The notes beneath the pieces were generated by a model. The model was not told the origin of the DNA and searched no databases. It saw nothing but the letters and a program-made list of their open reading frames with translations. Positions 16,588-25,494 of a DNA stretch of 64,000 bases are shown here, in pieces; the first letter of the stretch is position 1; each line of letters starts with the position of its first letter. Both the position numbers and the translations under genes were made by a program. Source of the stretch: Microbacterium soli (GTDB taxonomy: Bacteria; Actinomycetota; Actinomycetes; Actinomycetales; Microbacteriaceae); contig NZ_BAABCP010000001.1 in assembly GCF_039539005.1 (NCBI RefSeq), positions 1,922,001 to 1,986,000 of the forward strand. Direction: 5' to 3'.

Positions 16588-17442
16588 ATGGGAAAGCACG
16601 CATGGACGACCGACCCCGGTGAGACGCTGCGAGTGGGCGACGGCTTCCGCCTGAGCGGCGTGGATCCGGACGCCACTCCCGGCTTCGACGGCGGGAAGAA
16701 GGCCGGAGAGCGGCTTCTGGCCGCACGGCGGGAGGAGCTCGGCGACCTGCAGGAGCGACTGTTCGCCGGCTCCCGTGCGGGTGAAGCCGAGGGGTCCGTG
16801 CTGCTGGTGCTGCAGGCCATGGACTCCGCGGGCAAGGGCGGCATCGTCCGCCACGTCGTCGGCGGCGTCGATCCGCAGGGCGTGGAGCTCGCGTCCTTCG
16901 GCGCGCCGACGACGGAGGAGCTCGAGCACGACTTCCTCTGGCGCGTCCGCAAGAGGCTCCCGCGGCCCGGTTTCATCGGCGTGTTCGACCGGTCGCACTA
17001 CGAGGACGTGCTCATCGGCCGTGTGCGCGAACTGGCTCCGGAGGACGAGATCGAGCGCCGCTACGGCGCCATCAACGACTTCGAGCGCGGCATCGCCGCA
17101 TCCGGCACCCGCATCGTCAAGGTCATGCTGCACATCTCGCGCGACGAGCAGAAGCAGCGGCTGATGGAGCGGCTGGACCGCCCCGACAAGCGCTGGAAGT
17201 ACAACCCCGGGGACGTCGACGAGCGGAGGCTGTGGGATCAGTACATGGCCGCGTACCAGACGGTGTTCGACCGGACCTCCGTGCCGGACGCGCCGTGGCA
17301 CGTCGTGCCGGCGGACCGCAAGTGGTACGCGCGGCTGGCCGTGCAGGAGTTGCTGATCGACGCGCTCGAGAACCTCGATCCGCGGTGGCCGGCCGCCGAT
17401 TTCGACGTCGAGGAGGAGAAGCGGCGCCTCGCTGACAGCTGA
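16588..17442 (+). CDS. ppk2: Polyphosphate kinase 2 family protein
   Basis: 284 aa PPK2-type phosphotransferase, using polyphosphate to phosphorylate a nucleotide. Walker A is AMDSAGKGGIVRHV (77-90); Walker B and lid are GVFDRSHYEDVLIGRV (131-146). KRWKYNPGDVDER and PADRKWYARLAV complete the family pattern. The single-domain size of about 285 aa suits class III or AMP/ADP-using members. ATG follows a CATGAT box by 6 nt. Divergent from rmuC across 87 bp. Confidence 0.92.
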   Translation: MGKHAWTTDPGETLRVGDGFRLSGVDPDATPGFDGGKKAGERLLAARREELGDLQERLFAGSRAGEAEGSVLLVLQAMDSAGKGGIVRHVVGGVDPQGVELASFGAPTTEELEHDFLWRVRKRLPRPGFIGVFDRSHYEDVLIGRVRELAPEDEIERRYGAINDFERGIAASGTRIVKVMLHISRDEQKQRLMERLDRPDKRWKYNPGDVDERRLWDQYMAAYQTVFDRTSVPDAPWHVVPADRKWYARLAVQELLIDALENLDPRWPAADFDVEEEKRRLADS

Positions 17443-17481
17443 CGGCGACGCACCGGACAGGCCTGACAGCGACCGGCGCCC

Positions 17482-18195
17482 TCAGGACAGCGGCTTGCGC
17501 CCTCGGTGCAGTGCGACGATGCCGAATGTGAGGTTGCGGTGCGCGACCTCGGTCCACCCCGCTTCGCGGATCCAGCCCGCGAGCGTCCTCTGGTCCGGCC
17601 AGTCCCGAATCGACTCGTTGAGGTAGTCGTAGGCGTCGCCGTTGGTCCCGGCCAGGCGCGCCACCCGCGGCAGCACCTGCGCGTTGTAGAACCTGTACAC
17701 CCTGCGGAACAGGCGGTTCGGGGGTGTGGAGAACTCGTTGATCACCAGACGCCCACCCGGCCTGGTCACCCGGAGAAGCTCGGTGAGGGCCTTCTTCGGC
17801 TGCTGCACGTTGCGAAGACCGTACGACATCGTGACGGCGTCGAACTCGTCATCGCCGAAGGGCAGCGCCGTGGCATCCGCCTCCACGAACGAGATGTTGG
17901 GCAGGTGCCCGTGCCGCCGCCTGCCCTCGGCCAGCATTCCGGGGGAGAAGTCGGCGGCCACGACCTGCGCGCCCGAGGCCGCCAGGGACGCCGAGGAGGA
18001 CGCCGTGCCCGCCGCGAGGTCGAGGATGCGCTCGCCGCGCCGCGGCGCCACGGCGCGCGTCGTCGCCGCACGCCACAGCGCGTCGTTGCCGAAGGTCATG
18101 ACGGTGTTGGTGCGGTCGTAGCCGGCGGCGACCTGGTCGAACATGCTGCTGACGTGCGAGGGGTCTCTGTCGAGGTCGGCGCGGTTCGGCTCCAT
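17482..18195 (-). CDS. menG: Demethylmenaquinone methyltransferase
   Basis: 237 aa, UbiE/MenG-type SAM methyltransferase completing menaquinone. AGYDRTNTVMTFGND is the family N-terminus, ILDLAAGTASSS is the SAM motif, and VTMSYGLRNVQQPKKAL and RVYRFYNAQVLPRVARL are UbiE signatures. ATG is 6 nt after TAGGAT (18202-18207 on the minus strand), so probably leaderless. Its promoter lies back to back with that of the DUF402 gene. Confidence 0.95.
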   Translation of the reverse strand: MEPNRADLDRDPSHVSSMFDQVAAGYDRTNTVMTFGNDALWRAATTRAVAPRRGERILDLAAGTASSSASLAASGAQVVAADFSPGMLAEGRRRHGHLPNISFVEADATALPFGDDEFDAVTMSYGLRNVQQPKKALTELLRVTRPGGRLVINEFSTPPNRLFRRVYRFYNAQVLPRVARLAGTNGDAYDYLNESIRDWPDQRTLAGWIREAGWTEVAHRNLTFGIVALHRGRKPLS

Positions 18196-18238
18196 CCCTC
18201 GATCCTAGAGCGGAGCCGTGCGGTCGTAGACTCGGCGC

Positions 18239-18829
18239 GTGAGCGCGAAGCGTCCCGAGCCGGGAACCCTGATGATCTTCCGATGGCGCAAATGGGACGG
18301 ATCACCGCACTGGGCCAACGAGGAGGTGTACCTCGGCTCCGACCGGTGGGGCGACTGGCTGGGCCAGCCGAGCGGGTGGCGCAGTGTCCGTCCGGGGCGG
18401 GAGTTCATCGCCGTCTCCCCGGATGTCACGCTCATCCCGCATGCGGATGCCGCGCACGGCGCCGACCATGCCGTGACCGTGCACCGCGACCACCCGAAGG
18501 GCATGCGCGTCTACATCGACCTCGCCTGGAACGTGCGCTGGACGGACGGCGGCACGGATGCGGCGACGGGCTGGCCGGTCCTGGCCACCGGGATCGACAT
18601 GGACCTCGACGTCGTTCGCGTGGCGGGGGAGCGCGGAACCTGGGTCGACGATCGGGACGAGTGGGCCGAGCACAGCATCCGCTACGGCTACCCGCCCGAG
18701 ACGGTCGCCCATCTGGAGTCCCTCGCCGTGGACCTGGAGCGGCGCGTGCGCGCACAGGTGCCGCCCTTCGACGACGTGACGGCGGATGCCTGGCTGGACC
18801 GGCTCGAGGCACTGCGCCCGGCTCGCTGA
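18239..18829 (+). CDS. DUF402 domain protein
   Basis: 196 aa. The central part with YIDLAWNVRW, a DMDLDVVRV strand and DDRDEWAEHS matches the DUF402 beta-barrel (FomD-like hydrolase fold, acidic metal-binding residues). The N-terminal half carries WANEEVYLGSDRWGDWLGQP. FomD relatives hydrolyse nucleotide esters, but I cannot assign a reaction. GTG follows TAGACT (18227-18232) by 6 nt; it is divergent from menG. Confidence 0.75.
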   Translation: MSAKRPEPGTLMIFRWRKWDGSPHWANEEVYLGSDRWGDWLGQPSGWRSVRPGREFIAVSPDVTLIPHADAAHGADHAVTVHRDHPKGMRVYIDLAWNVRWTDGGTDAATGWPVLATGIDMDLDVVRVAGERGTWVDDRDEWAEHSIRYGYPPETVAHLESLAVDLERRVRAQVPPFDDVTADAWLDRLEALRPAR

Positions 18830-18971
18830 GAGTCTCCGTTCGGAGCCCTGAGCGCGCCCGCGGCCTGTCTCATGCGGAAGGCGCCGCGACACGCCGCAGG
18901 CCGGACGGATGCTCCGAACGGCGGCACACGCGTCCACCTCACACCTCCGCACCGAACAGTAGGCTGGAGGC

Positions 18972-20240
18972 GTGAGCAGCATCCGCCTGGTCGCGCAGAC
19001 CCGCGAGATCCCACCCGTCGATGATCTGCTGGCACACACCTCCGCCTCCGCACCGATCGCCTGGCTGCGTCGTGGCGAGGGCATCGTGGCGGCCGGCGAC
19101 GGGACCGCCGCGACCCTTCGCGTGGAAGCGGGCGACGGCGGGCCGCGCTCGGGCGTCGTCGCGGCAGCCTGGCGTGAGGCCATGGCGGCGTCCGAGATCG
19201 ACGACCCCCTGGCTCTGCCCGGCACGGGGCCGGTGGGTTTCGGGGCGCTCCCCTTCGACGAGGACTCGGTTTCCGCCGGGGTCCTCATCGTGCCGCGCAC
19301 CGTGATCGGATGGCGGGACGGACGCAGCTGGATCACCCGCATCCGCCGGGCCGAGGAGGACGACTTCGCGCCCGTGCCCGAGCCTGCGGGCTTCGCCCCG
19401 CACTGGGCCGGCCGCGTCGGCCCCGGTGCGCAGACCCCGCAGGCGTATCAGGACGCCGTGCGCGCGGCGTTGGACGAGATCGCCGCAGGCGCGTACAGCA
19501 AGGTCGTGCTCGCGCGCGACGTGACCGGCACCGTTCCCGGCGATGCGGATCTGCGCCGTCTCGTGCGCGCACTGTCCACCGACTACCCCGACACATGGAC
19601 GTTCGCCGTCGACGGGCTCATCGGCGCGAGTCCGGAGACGCTCGTCACCACGCACACCCGCACGGTCACAGCGCGGGTGCTGGCGGGCACCACCGGACGC
19701 GGCGCGGATCCGGATGCCGACGCCGCGGCGTCCTCGGCGCTGGCCGTCAGCGCCAAGGACCTCGACGAGCACAGCTACGCCGTCCGCAGCGTGCTCGCCG
19801 CCCTGCGCCCGCACACCCGCACGCTCACGGCCAGTGATGAGCCGTTCGTGCTGGAGCTCCCCAACCTCTTCCATCTCGCCACGGACGTGCGCGGCGAGCT
19901 CCTCGACGGGGAGTCCTCCCTCGACCTCGTCGGCGCCATGCATCCGACCGCGGCCGTCGCGGGGTCGCCCACGGACGCCGCCGTCGCGGCGATCCGGCGA
20001 CTGGAGCCCTTCGACCGGGGTCGCTACGCGGGGCCGGTCGGCTGGATCGATGCGTCCGGCGACGGCGAGTGGGCGATCGCGCTGCGGTGCGCGCAGTTCG
20101 GCGACGTCCCCGACGACGAGTCCGGCGTGCGCCGGGTGACGGCGTACGCGGGAGCCGGCATCGTGGCGGGCAGCGACCCCGAGTCCGAGCTGCTGGAGAC
20201 CCGAGTGAAGTTCCGCCCGCTCATCGACGCGCTCGCCTGA
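18972..20240 (+). CDS. menF: Isochorismate synthase
   Basis: 422 aa chorismate-binding enzyme converting chorismate to isochorismate, the entry to menaquinone. The conserved C-terminal domain shows YSKVVLARDVTG, FAVDGLIGASPETLV, ARVLAGTTGRG, HPTAAVAGSPT and RGRYAGPVGWID, the usual MenF/EntC series. The GTG start is 6 nt after TAGGCT (18960-18965), so probably leaderless. The 142-bp gap before it shows nothing besides this promoter. Confidence 0.94.
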   Translation: MSSIRLVAQTREIPPVDDLLAHTSASAPIAWLRRGEGIVAAGDGTAATLRVEAGDGGPRSGVVAAAWREAMAASEIDDPLALPGTGPVGFGALPFDEDSVSAGVLIVPRTVIGWRDGRSWITRIRRAEEDDFAPVPEPAGFAPHWAGRVGPGAQTPQAYQDAVRAALDEIAAGAYSKVVLARDVTGTVPGDADLRRLVRALSTDYPDTWTFAVDGLIGASPETLVTTHTRTVTARVLAGTTGRGADPDADAAASSALAVSAKDLDEHSYAVRSVLAALRPHTRTLTASDEPFVLELPNLFHLATDVRGELLDGESSLDLVGAMHPTAAVAGSPTDAAVAAIRRLEPFDRGRYAGPVGWIDASGDGEWAIALRCAQFGDVPDDESGVRRVTAYAGAGIVAGSDPESELLETRVKFRPLIDALA

Positions 20241-20323
20241 GGCATCCGCCTCGTCTGTGCACGACACCGGGCACCCCGTGGTGACGGGCGTGGACTCCGC
20301 GCTGCGCAGGTAGGCTGGAGGGC

Positions 20324-21385
20324 GTGACTTCGAGCCCAGAATCCCCGGGCCCGCGACTGGCGAGCCGTCTCGGCTTCAGCGACCGCGTCTTCCTCGGCAC
20401 CGCAGGACGCCGCATCGCCGCACATGTCGAAGAGGGCCTCGACCTCGTGGAGACGGGCCTCGCGGAGGAGCTGAGGATCGCGGATCCTGTGGCGGACGCC
20501 GCCGCCCGCTACCTGTACGAGGCCGGTGGAAAGCGCATCCGGCCCGTCCTCACGCTGCTGACCGCGCAGCTGGGGCAGGGCAATGTGCCCGCCGTCATAG
20601 ACGTCGCCAAGGCGCTGGAGTTGACCCACCTCGGCTCCCTGTACCACGACGATGTCATGGACGGCGCCGACACCCGTCGGGGCGTGCCGGCCGCGCACGG
20701 CGTGTGGGGCAACAACGTCGCCATCCTCACCGGCGACATCCTGTTCTCGCGGGCCAGTCAGATCATGTCCCGTTATGGCGAGCGCGCCATGCGTCTGCAG
20801 GCCGACACGTTCGAGCGCCTGGTGCTCGGGCAGATGCACGAGACCGTGGGCGTCCAGGCGGGAGACGACCCCATCGAGTTCTACATCCAGGTGCTCGCGG
20901 ACAAGACCGGCTCGCTCATCGCCGCCGCGACGCAGGGCGGCGTGATCTTCTCCGACGCTCCGGCCGAGTACGAAGAGCCGCTGCGCGACTACGGTGAGAA
21001 GGTCGGGGTGGCGTTCCAGCTGCTCGACGACGTCATCGACCTCTCCGCGGACGCCGCCGAGACCGGGAAGGTCCCCGGCACCGACCTGCGCGCAGGCGTG
21101 CCGACGATGCCATCCCTGCTGCTGAACACCGGCACGGAGCCCGCCGACATCGACCTGTCCGTGCGCATCGACGAGGGCGTCGCGCGCATCGCGGAGGGAG
21201 CCGATCCCGCGGTCCTCGACGGCCCGCTCGCCGAGCTCCGCGACCACGACGCCACCCGCCGCACCATGGAGCTGGCCCGTGCCTGGACGGCCGACGCCGT
21301 CGCCGCACTGGCGCCGCTGCCCCGCGGCCCGGTGCGCGAATCGCTCACGCGGTTCGCGCAGACTCTCGCTGACCGCAGCAGCTGA
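20324..21385 (+). CDS. Trans-polyprenyl diphosphate synthase, menaquinone side chain
   Basis: 353 aa all-alpha prenyltransferase. The first Asp-rich motif is DDVMD at 109-113 in LYHDDVMDGADTRRG, the second DDVID at 235-239. GGKRIRP (68-74) and LTGDILFSRA are conserved substrate-site segments. It is most similar to long-chain (hepta- to nonaprenyl) synthases of the HepT/GrcC type. GTG follows TAGGCT (20311-20316) by 7 nt. Position after menF supports supply of the menaquinone tail. Confidence 0.9.
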   Translation: MTSSPESPGPRLASRLGFSDRVFLGTAGRRIAAHVEEGLDLVETGLAEELRIADPVADAAARYLYEAGGKRIRPVLTLLTAQLGQGNVPAVIDVAKALELTHLGSLYHDDVMDGADTRRGVPAAHGVWGNNVAILTGDILFSRASQIMSRYGERAMRLQADTFERLVLGQMHETVGVQAGDDPIEFYIQVLADKTGSLIAAATQGGVIFSDAPAEYEEPLRDYGEKVGVAFQLLDDVIDLSADAAETGKVPGTDLRAGVPTMPSLLLNTGTEPADIDLSVRIDEGVARIAEGADPAVLDGPLAELRDHDATRRTMELARAWTADAVAALAPLPRGPVRESLTRFAQTLADRSS

Positions 21386-21399
21386 CGGAAGGAACCCCA

Positions 21400-22779
21400 T
21401 TGACGAAGCTCAAGCTGGCCATCGTCGGGGCGGGACCGGCGGGCATCTACGCCGCCGACATCCTGCTCAAGGCGGAGCGCAAGTTCGATGTCGCCATCGA
21501 CCTGTTCGAACAGCTCCCCGCACCCTACGGGCTGGTCCGCTACGGGGTGGCTCCCGATCACCCGCGCATCAAGGGCATCATCAATGCACTGCGCAACGTG
21601 ATCGACCACGGCGACATGCGTCTGTTCGGCAACGTGCGCTTCGGCACCGACATCACTCTCGACGACCTCAAGCGGCATTACAACGCGGTGATCTTCGCCA
21701 CCGGAGCCGCGCGCGACTCCAGCCTGGACATCCCCGGCATCGACGCCGACCACTCCTTCGGCGCCGCGGAGTACGTCAGCTGGTTCGACGGGCATCCCGA
21801 CGTGCCGACGGAATGGAATCTTGACGCGGAGTCCGTGGGCGTGATCGGCAACGGGAATGTCGCGCTGGACGTGTCGCGCATGCTGGCCAAGCATGCCGAC
21901 GACCTGCTGGAGACCGAGATCCCCGACAACGTCTACCAGGGGCTGAAGGCGAGCAGGATCACGGATGTGCACGTGTTCGGCCGACGCGGGCCCGCGCAGG
22001 TGAAGTTCACCCCGCTCGAACTGCGCGAGCTCGGTGAGCTGCGCGACGTCGACATGGTGGTCTACGACGAGGACTTCGACTACGACGAGGCGTCGAAGCA
22101 GGCCGTGGCCAGCAACAAGCAGGTGATGGTCATCGACCGGATCATGCAGTCGTGGCGGAAGCTCGATTCGGTCAACAACACCGGCGGCACGGCATCCCGT
22201 CGACTGCACCTGCACTTCTGGGCTCGCCCTGTCGAGGTGAAGAAGGACGGGAACGGCCGTGTCGCGGCCCTCGTGTACGAGCGCACGAAATCCGACGGCG
22301 CGGGCGGCGCGGTCGGGACGGGAGAGCTGCGGGAAGTCCCCATCCAGGGTCTCTACCGCGCGATCGGCTACTTCGGATCCCCCCTGCCCGGCGTCCCCTT
22401 CGACAAGAAGCACGGCGTCATCCCCAACCGTGAGGGCCAGGTGCTGGAGGCGAAGTCGAACCAGCGCGTGCCGGGCATCTACACGACCGGCTGGATCAAA
22501 CGGGGTCCGGTGGGACTGATCGGCCACACCAAGTCGGATGCCATGGAGACCGTGCAGCATCTCATCAATGACCAGGGCTCCTGGTGGCAGCCCGAGGACC
22601 CCTCCGACGACGCGATCCTCACGCTGCTGACCGAGCGCGGCGTGAAGTGGACGGACCTGGAGGGCTGGCACCGGCTGGATGCGCACGAGATCGCGCTGGG
22701 TACGGTGCACGAGCATGAGCGCGAGCGCGTGAAGCTCGTGCCGCGCGACGAGATGGTGCGCGTCTCGCGCGGGGAGTGA
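21400..22779 (+). CDS. fprA: Ferredoxin/adrenodoxin-type NADP+ reductase
   Basis: 459 aa flavoprotein of the adrenodoxin-reductase/FprA type. The FAD site is AIVGAGPAGIYAAD, the next conserved block PYGLVRYGVAPDHP, the NADP fold GVIGNGNVALDVSRML, and FGRRGPAQVKFT and GWIKRGPVGLIGHTK are diagnostic. It passes electrons between NADPH and ferredoxins. The start is TTG with GGAAGGA about 8 nt upstream, directly behind the polyprenyl synthase gene (14-nt gap), so the two are likely one operon. Confidence 0.93.
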   Translation: MTKLKLAIVGAGPAGIYAADILLKAERKFDVAIDLFEQLPAPYGLVRYGVAPDHPRIKGIINALRNVIDHGDMRLFGNVRFGTDITLDDLKRHYNAVIFATGAARDSSLDIPGIDADHSFGAAEYVSWFDGHPDVPTEWNLDAESVGVIGNGNVALDVSRMLAKHADDLLETEIPDNVYQGLKASRITDVHVFGRRGPAQVKFTPLELRELGELRDVDMVVYDEDFDYDEASKQAVASNKQVMVIDRIMQSWRKLDSVNNTGGTASRRLHLHFWARPVEVKKDGNGRVAALVYERTKSDGAGGAVGTGELREVPIQGLYRAIGYFGSPLPGVPFDKKHGVIPNREGQVLEAKSNQRVPGIYTTGWIKRGPVGLIGHTKSDAMETVQHLINDQGSWWQPEDPSDDAILTLLTERGVKWTDLEGWHRLDAHEIALGTVHEHERERVKLVPRDEMVRVSRGE

Positions 22780-22807
22780 ACGGCACCGCGCAGGCGGGAC
22801 CGAGGGC

Positions 22808-23851
22808 ATGGACGCAGCAGGCGGGTGGATTCCGGACGTCCTGGGCGAGGAGTTCGAGCGGCTGACGCTTCCGCTGGGATCGGACGCCGAGGGCGAGGTC
22901 GTGGCGACGCTCGTGCGTGCGCTCCCGGATGCCGTGCCCTGGTGGCGCATTCGTCGTCGGGCCGCTTCGTTGGCGGACGTCGACGTGCTGTACGTGCATG
23001 GGTGGTCGGACTACTTCTTCCAGAAGCGTCTCGCCCGGTTCTGGACCTCGCGCGGTGCCCGGTTCTTCGCGCTGGACCTGCGCAAGTACGGTCGAAGTCT
23101 GCGGCCGGGCCAGACGCCCGGCTTCATCACGGACCTCGCCGAGTACGACACGGACATCGCCGCGGCGCTGGATGCCAGGGGAGCGGCCGACGGGCGTCGG
23201 CTCGTGCTGCTGGGGCATTCGACGGGCGGTCTGGTGCTCAGCCTGTGGGCGGCACGGCACCCGGGCCGGGCGGCCGCTGTGATCCTCAATTCGCCGTGGC
23301 TGGAGTTCCAGCTCGGCGCCGCACGCCCGGCGATCGCGCCGGTGGTCGAGCTGCAGGCGAGATGGTGGCCGATGGACGCGGCACCGCAGGTCGATCTGGG
23401 CTTCTACACGCGCGCGCAGAACGAAGTCGCCGATCCGTTGGATCCGATGGAGATCGACCTGGCCTGGCGGCCCGTGCAGTCCATGACCGTGCACGCGGCG
23501 TGGCTGCACGCCGTGCTGCAGGGCCATCGTGCGGTCGCGGCGGGGCTGGACATCGAGGCGCCGGTGTGCGTGCTCCTCTCCGCCCGGACGGCCGTGCCCC
23601 GGCGCTGGTCCGATGAGCTGACGCGCGCGGACAGCGTGCTGGTCGTCGACGAGATCGCCCGCGCGGCGCTGAAGCTCGGCTCGTCGGTGACGATCGAGCG
23701 CATCGACGGAGCGCTGCACGACGTGTTCCTCTCCCGGCATGAGGCGAGGGAGGAGGCCTACGCACGGCTGGACCGCTGGGTCGCCGGATGGGCGCTCTCG
23801 CGCCGACGCCCTGGGACCTCCCGCGGCGGGCGGAGTCAGGCGACGTCGTAG
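22808..23851 (+). CDS. Alpha/beta hydrolase (S33/lysophospholipase-like)
   Basis: 347 aa. HGW at 64-66 forms the oxyanion region, Ser138 in GHSTGG is the nucleophile, and the ALHDVFLS segment near the C-terminus should bring the catalytic His. FFALDLRKYGRS resembles monoglyceride lipase and S33 families. The substrate is unknown. The last 16 nt overlap the convergent GntR gene, and the final 20 residues (Arg/Ser/Gly-rich) look unconserved. Confidence 0.8.
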   Translation: MDAAGGWIPDVLGEEFERLTLPLGSDAEGEVVATLVRALPDAVPWWRIRRRAASLADVDVLYVHGWSDYFFQKRLARFWTSRGARFFALDLRKYGRSLRPGQTPGFITDLAEYDTDIAAALDARGAADGRRLVLLGHSTGGLVLSLWAARHPGRAAAVILNSPWLEFQLGAARPAIAPVVELQARWWPMDAAPQVDLGFYTRAQNEVADPLDPMEIDLAWRPVQSMTVHAAWLHAVLQGHRAVAAGLDIEAPVCVLLSARTAVPRRWSDELTRADSVLVVDEIARAALKLGSSVTIERIDGALHDVFLSRHEAREEAYARLDRWVAGWALSRRRPGTSRGGRSQATS

Positions 23852-24489
23852 ACCGCTCGGAAAGCGCGCTCCGCGGCATCCGCGTTCCGGCCGCGCAGGG
23901 CGTCCTCGAGTCGTCCGTACGCGGTCAGCACCCGCGGCCGCTGCTCCGGCGTGAGGGGGAGAGCGCGCAGGGCTCTGGCCAGGGCGGGGGTCGCGTCGTC
24001 GATCAGGGTCTGCTGCAGCGGGTTGCCCGCGTGCGCGGCGAGGTGGTCGATGACCCGATGCCGCGCCTGCGAGCACGCCACAGGGTCGTCGATGTGCTGT
24101 GAGACCTCGGAGATCAGCTCCGACAGCGTCTCCAGATCATCCTCGGTCAGCCGGGGGCAGGCAAGGCGTGCGATGATGCCCGCCTGGTACCCGGCGAACT
24201 CCCTCGCGGCGTGCACCGAGTCGTCTGTGACGCTGCTGACCTCGGTGTACCGACTGGGATACATCACGACCAGTCCGATGCGCTCGAGCCGCTGCAGCGC
24301 CTCGCGCACGGGTGTGCGCGAGACGGAGAGCTCCGCGGCCAGGTCGGCGTCCCTGATCCGGGCGCCCGGGGCGAGGTCGCCGTCGATGATGCGCTCGGCG
24401 ATGAGCTGGAACACTCCTTCGGCCAGCAGATGCTTCTTGACCTCGTTGTCGCGGATCCCCGTCCGCGGTCGCTCGACACCCGCCATCAT
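23836..24489 (-). CDS. GntR-family regulator, FCD-type
   Basis: About 217 aa. The winged HTH (about 20-75) contains IDGDLAPGARIRDADLA and SVSRTPVREALQRLE. The C-terminal helical ligand domain is FCD-like but short. Start ATG 24489 is chosen because GGGGAG lies 5 nt before it; ATG 24510 or GTG codons further up are possible. No obvious operon partner: it stands alone between a hydrolase gene and yajQ. Its target is unknown. Confidence 0.83.
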   Translation of the reverse strand: MMAGVERPRTGIRDNEVKKHLLAEGVFQLIAERIIDGDLAPGARIRDADLAAELSVSRTPVREALQRLERIGLVVMYPSRYTEVSSVTDDSVHAAREFAGYQAGIIARLACPRLTEDDLETLSELISEVSQHIDDPVACSQARHRVIDHLAAHAGNPLQQTLIDDATPALARALRALPLTPEQRPRVLTAYGRLEDALRGRNADAAERAFRAVYDVA

Positions 24490-24603
24490 CCCCACTCCCC
24501 AGACAGCCATATCTGGGACGCCCCACACGCCCCGTACCGTGCACTCTAGCGCGTCACGCGACAGCGGACACCCGGCGGCTCGGCGAGGCGAGAGGCGGCG
24601 ATG

Positions 24604-25092
24604 CTACCGGTAGTTGATGAACTGCAGGTCGATGTCGAGGTCGCTGCCCTTCAGCAGCGCGATCACGGACTGCAGGGCGTCGCGGCTCTTGGACTGCACG
24701 CGAAGCTCGTCGCCCTGGATCTGGCTCTTCACGCCCTTGGGACCCTCATCGCGGATGATCCGGCTGATCTTCTTGGCGTTCTCGCTGGAGATCCCGTTCT
24801 TGAGGGAGGAGACGATGCGGTACTCCTTGCCGCTCGCGAAGGGCTCGCCGGAGTCGAGGCTCTTCAGCGAGATGCCGCGCTTGATGAGCTTGGACTGCAG
24901 GACATCCAGCACAGCCCTGGCGCGCTCCTCGGTGTTGGCCTTGATGAGGATCTGCTCGCCGCTCCACGCCACGGAGGCGTCGGTGCCCTTGAAGTCGTAG
25001 CGCTGCTCGACCTCTTTGCGAGCCTGGTTCACTGCGTTTTCCGCCTCCTGATGGTCGACCTTGGAGACGATGTCGAACGATGAGTCAGCCAT
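24604..25092 (-). CDS. yajQ: YajQ-family cyclic-di-GMP/nucleotide-binding protein (UPF0234)
   Basis: 162 aa, the normal YajQ length. It begins [20 protein letters not shown], then [11 protein letters not shown] and [10 protein letters not shown], and ends with the [11 protein letters not shown] block; these are family hallmarks. Members bind nucleotides or c-di-GMP and act as adaptor proteins. ATG lies 6 nt after TAGACT (25099-25104 on the minus strand), another probable leaderless start. Confidence 0.93.
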   Translation of the reverse strand: MADSSFDIVSKVDHQEAENAVNQARKEVEQRYDFKGTDASVAWSGEQILIKANTEERARAVLDVLQSKLIKRGISLKSLDSGEPFASGKEYRIVSSLKNGISSENAKKISRIIRDEGPKGVKSQIQGDELRVQSKSRDALQSVIALLKGSDLDIDLQFINYR

Positions 25093-25140
25093 GTCGGCAG
25101 TCTAGCGAGCGGGTGGGACGGGTGATTGTGGTGACTTGCC

Positions 25141-25164
25141 ATGCATGCTAGCTTGTGATGCATG
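25141..25164. promoter_or_regulatory. padR promoter with two ATGCATG boxes
   Basis: ATGCATG occurs at 25141-25147 and again at 25158-25164, 17 bp apart, and each contains the palindrome ATGCAT. They flank a TAGCTT -10-like box (25149-25154), and the second box includes the padR start codon. PadR proteins usually bind their own promoter at such A/T-symmetric sites, so this is a candidate auto-operator on a leaderless message. Confidence 0.45.
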
Positions 25165-25494
25165 ACAGTGGACGTGGGGGCGCAGATGCGCAAGGGGGTG
25201 GTCGAGTACTGCGTGCTGGGCCTGCTCTCCCGCGAGCCGATGTACGGCTGGCAGCTGGCCGACGCGCTCACCGCACCGGGGCTCATCGCCAGCATCGGCA
25301 CCCTGTATCCGCTGCTGGGCCGCCTGCGCGACAACGGCTGGGTGACGACCTTCGAGCGCCCTTCCGGCACCGGGCCCGTGCGCAGGTACTACCGGCTCAC
25401 GGATGCCGGCGTCGGCCAGCTCGCGCTGTTCCGCACGCAGTGGCGTCCCTTCGCGCAGACCGTTTCGCACCTCGTGGGAGAGGAAACCTCATGA
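25162..25494 (+). CDS. PadR-family transcriptional regulator
   Basis: 110 aa, short-type PadR. The HTH segment runs through VEYCVLGLLSREPMYGWQLA, then LYPLLGRLRDNGWV and the wing residues RRYYRLTDAG; a short C-terminal helix mediates dimers. The stop codon overlaps the start of the next gene (ATGA), a membrane HAAS-domain protein. PadR-HAAS pairs are common, and the membrane protein probably serves or senses together with the repressor. Confidence 0.92.
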   Translation: MTVDVGAQMRKGVVEYCVLGLLSREPMYGWQLADALTAPGLIASIGTLYPLLGRLRDNGWVTTFERPSGTGPVRRYYRLTDAGVGQLALFRTQWRPFAQTVSHLVGEETS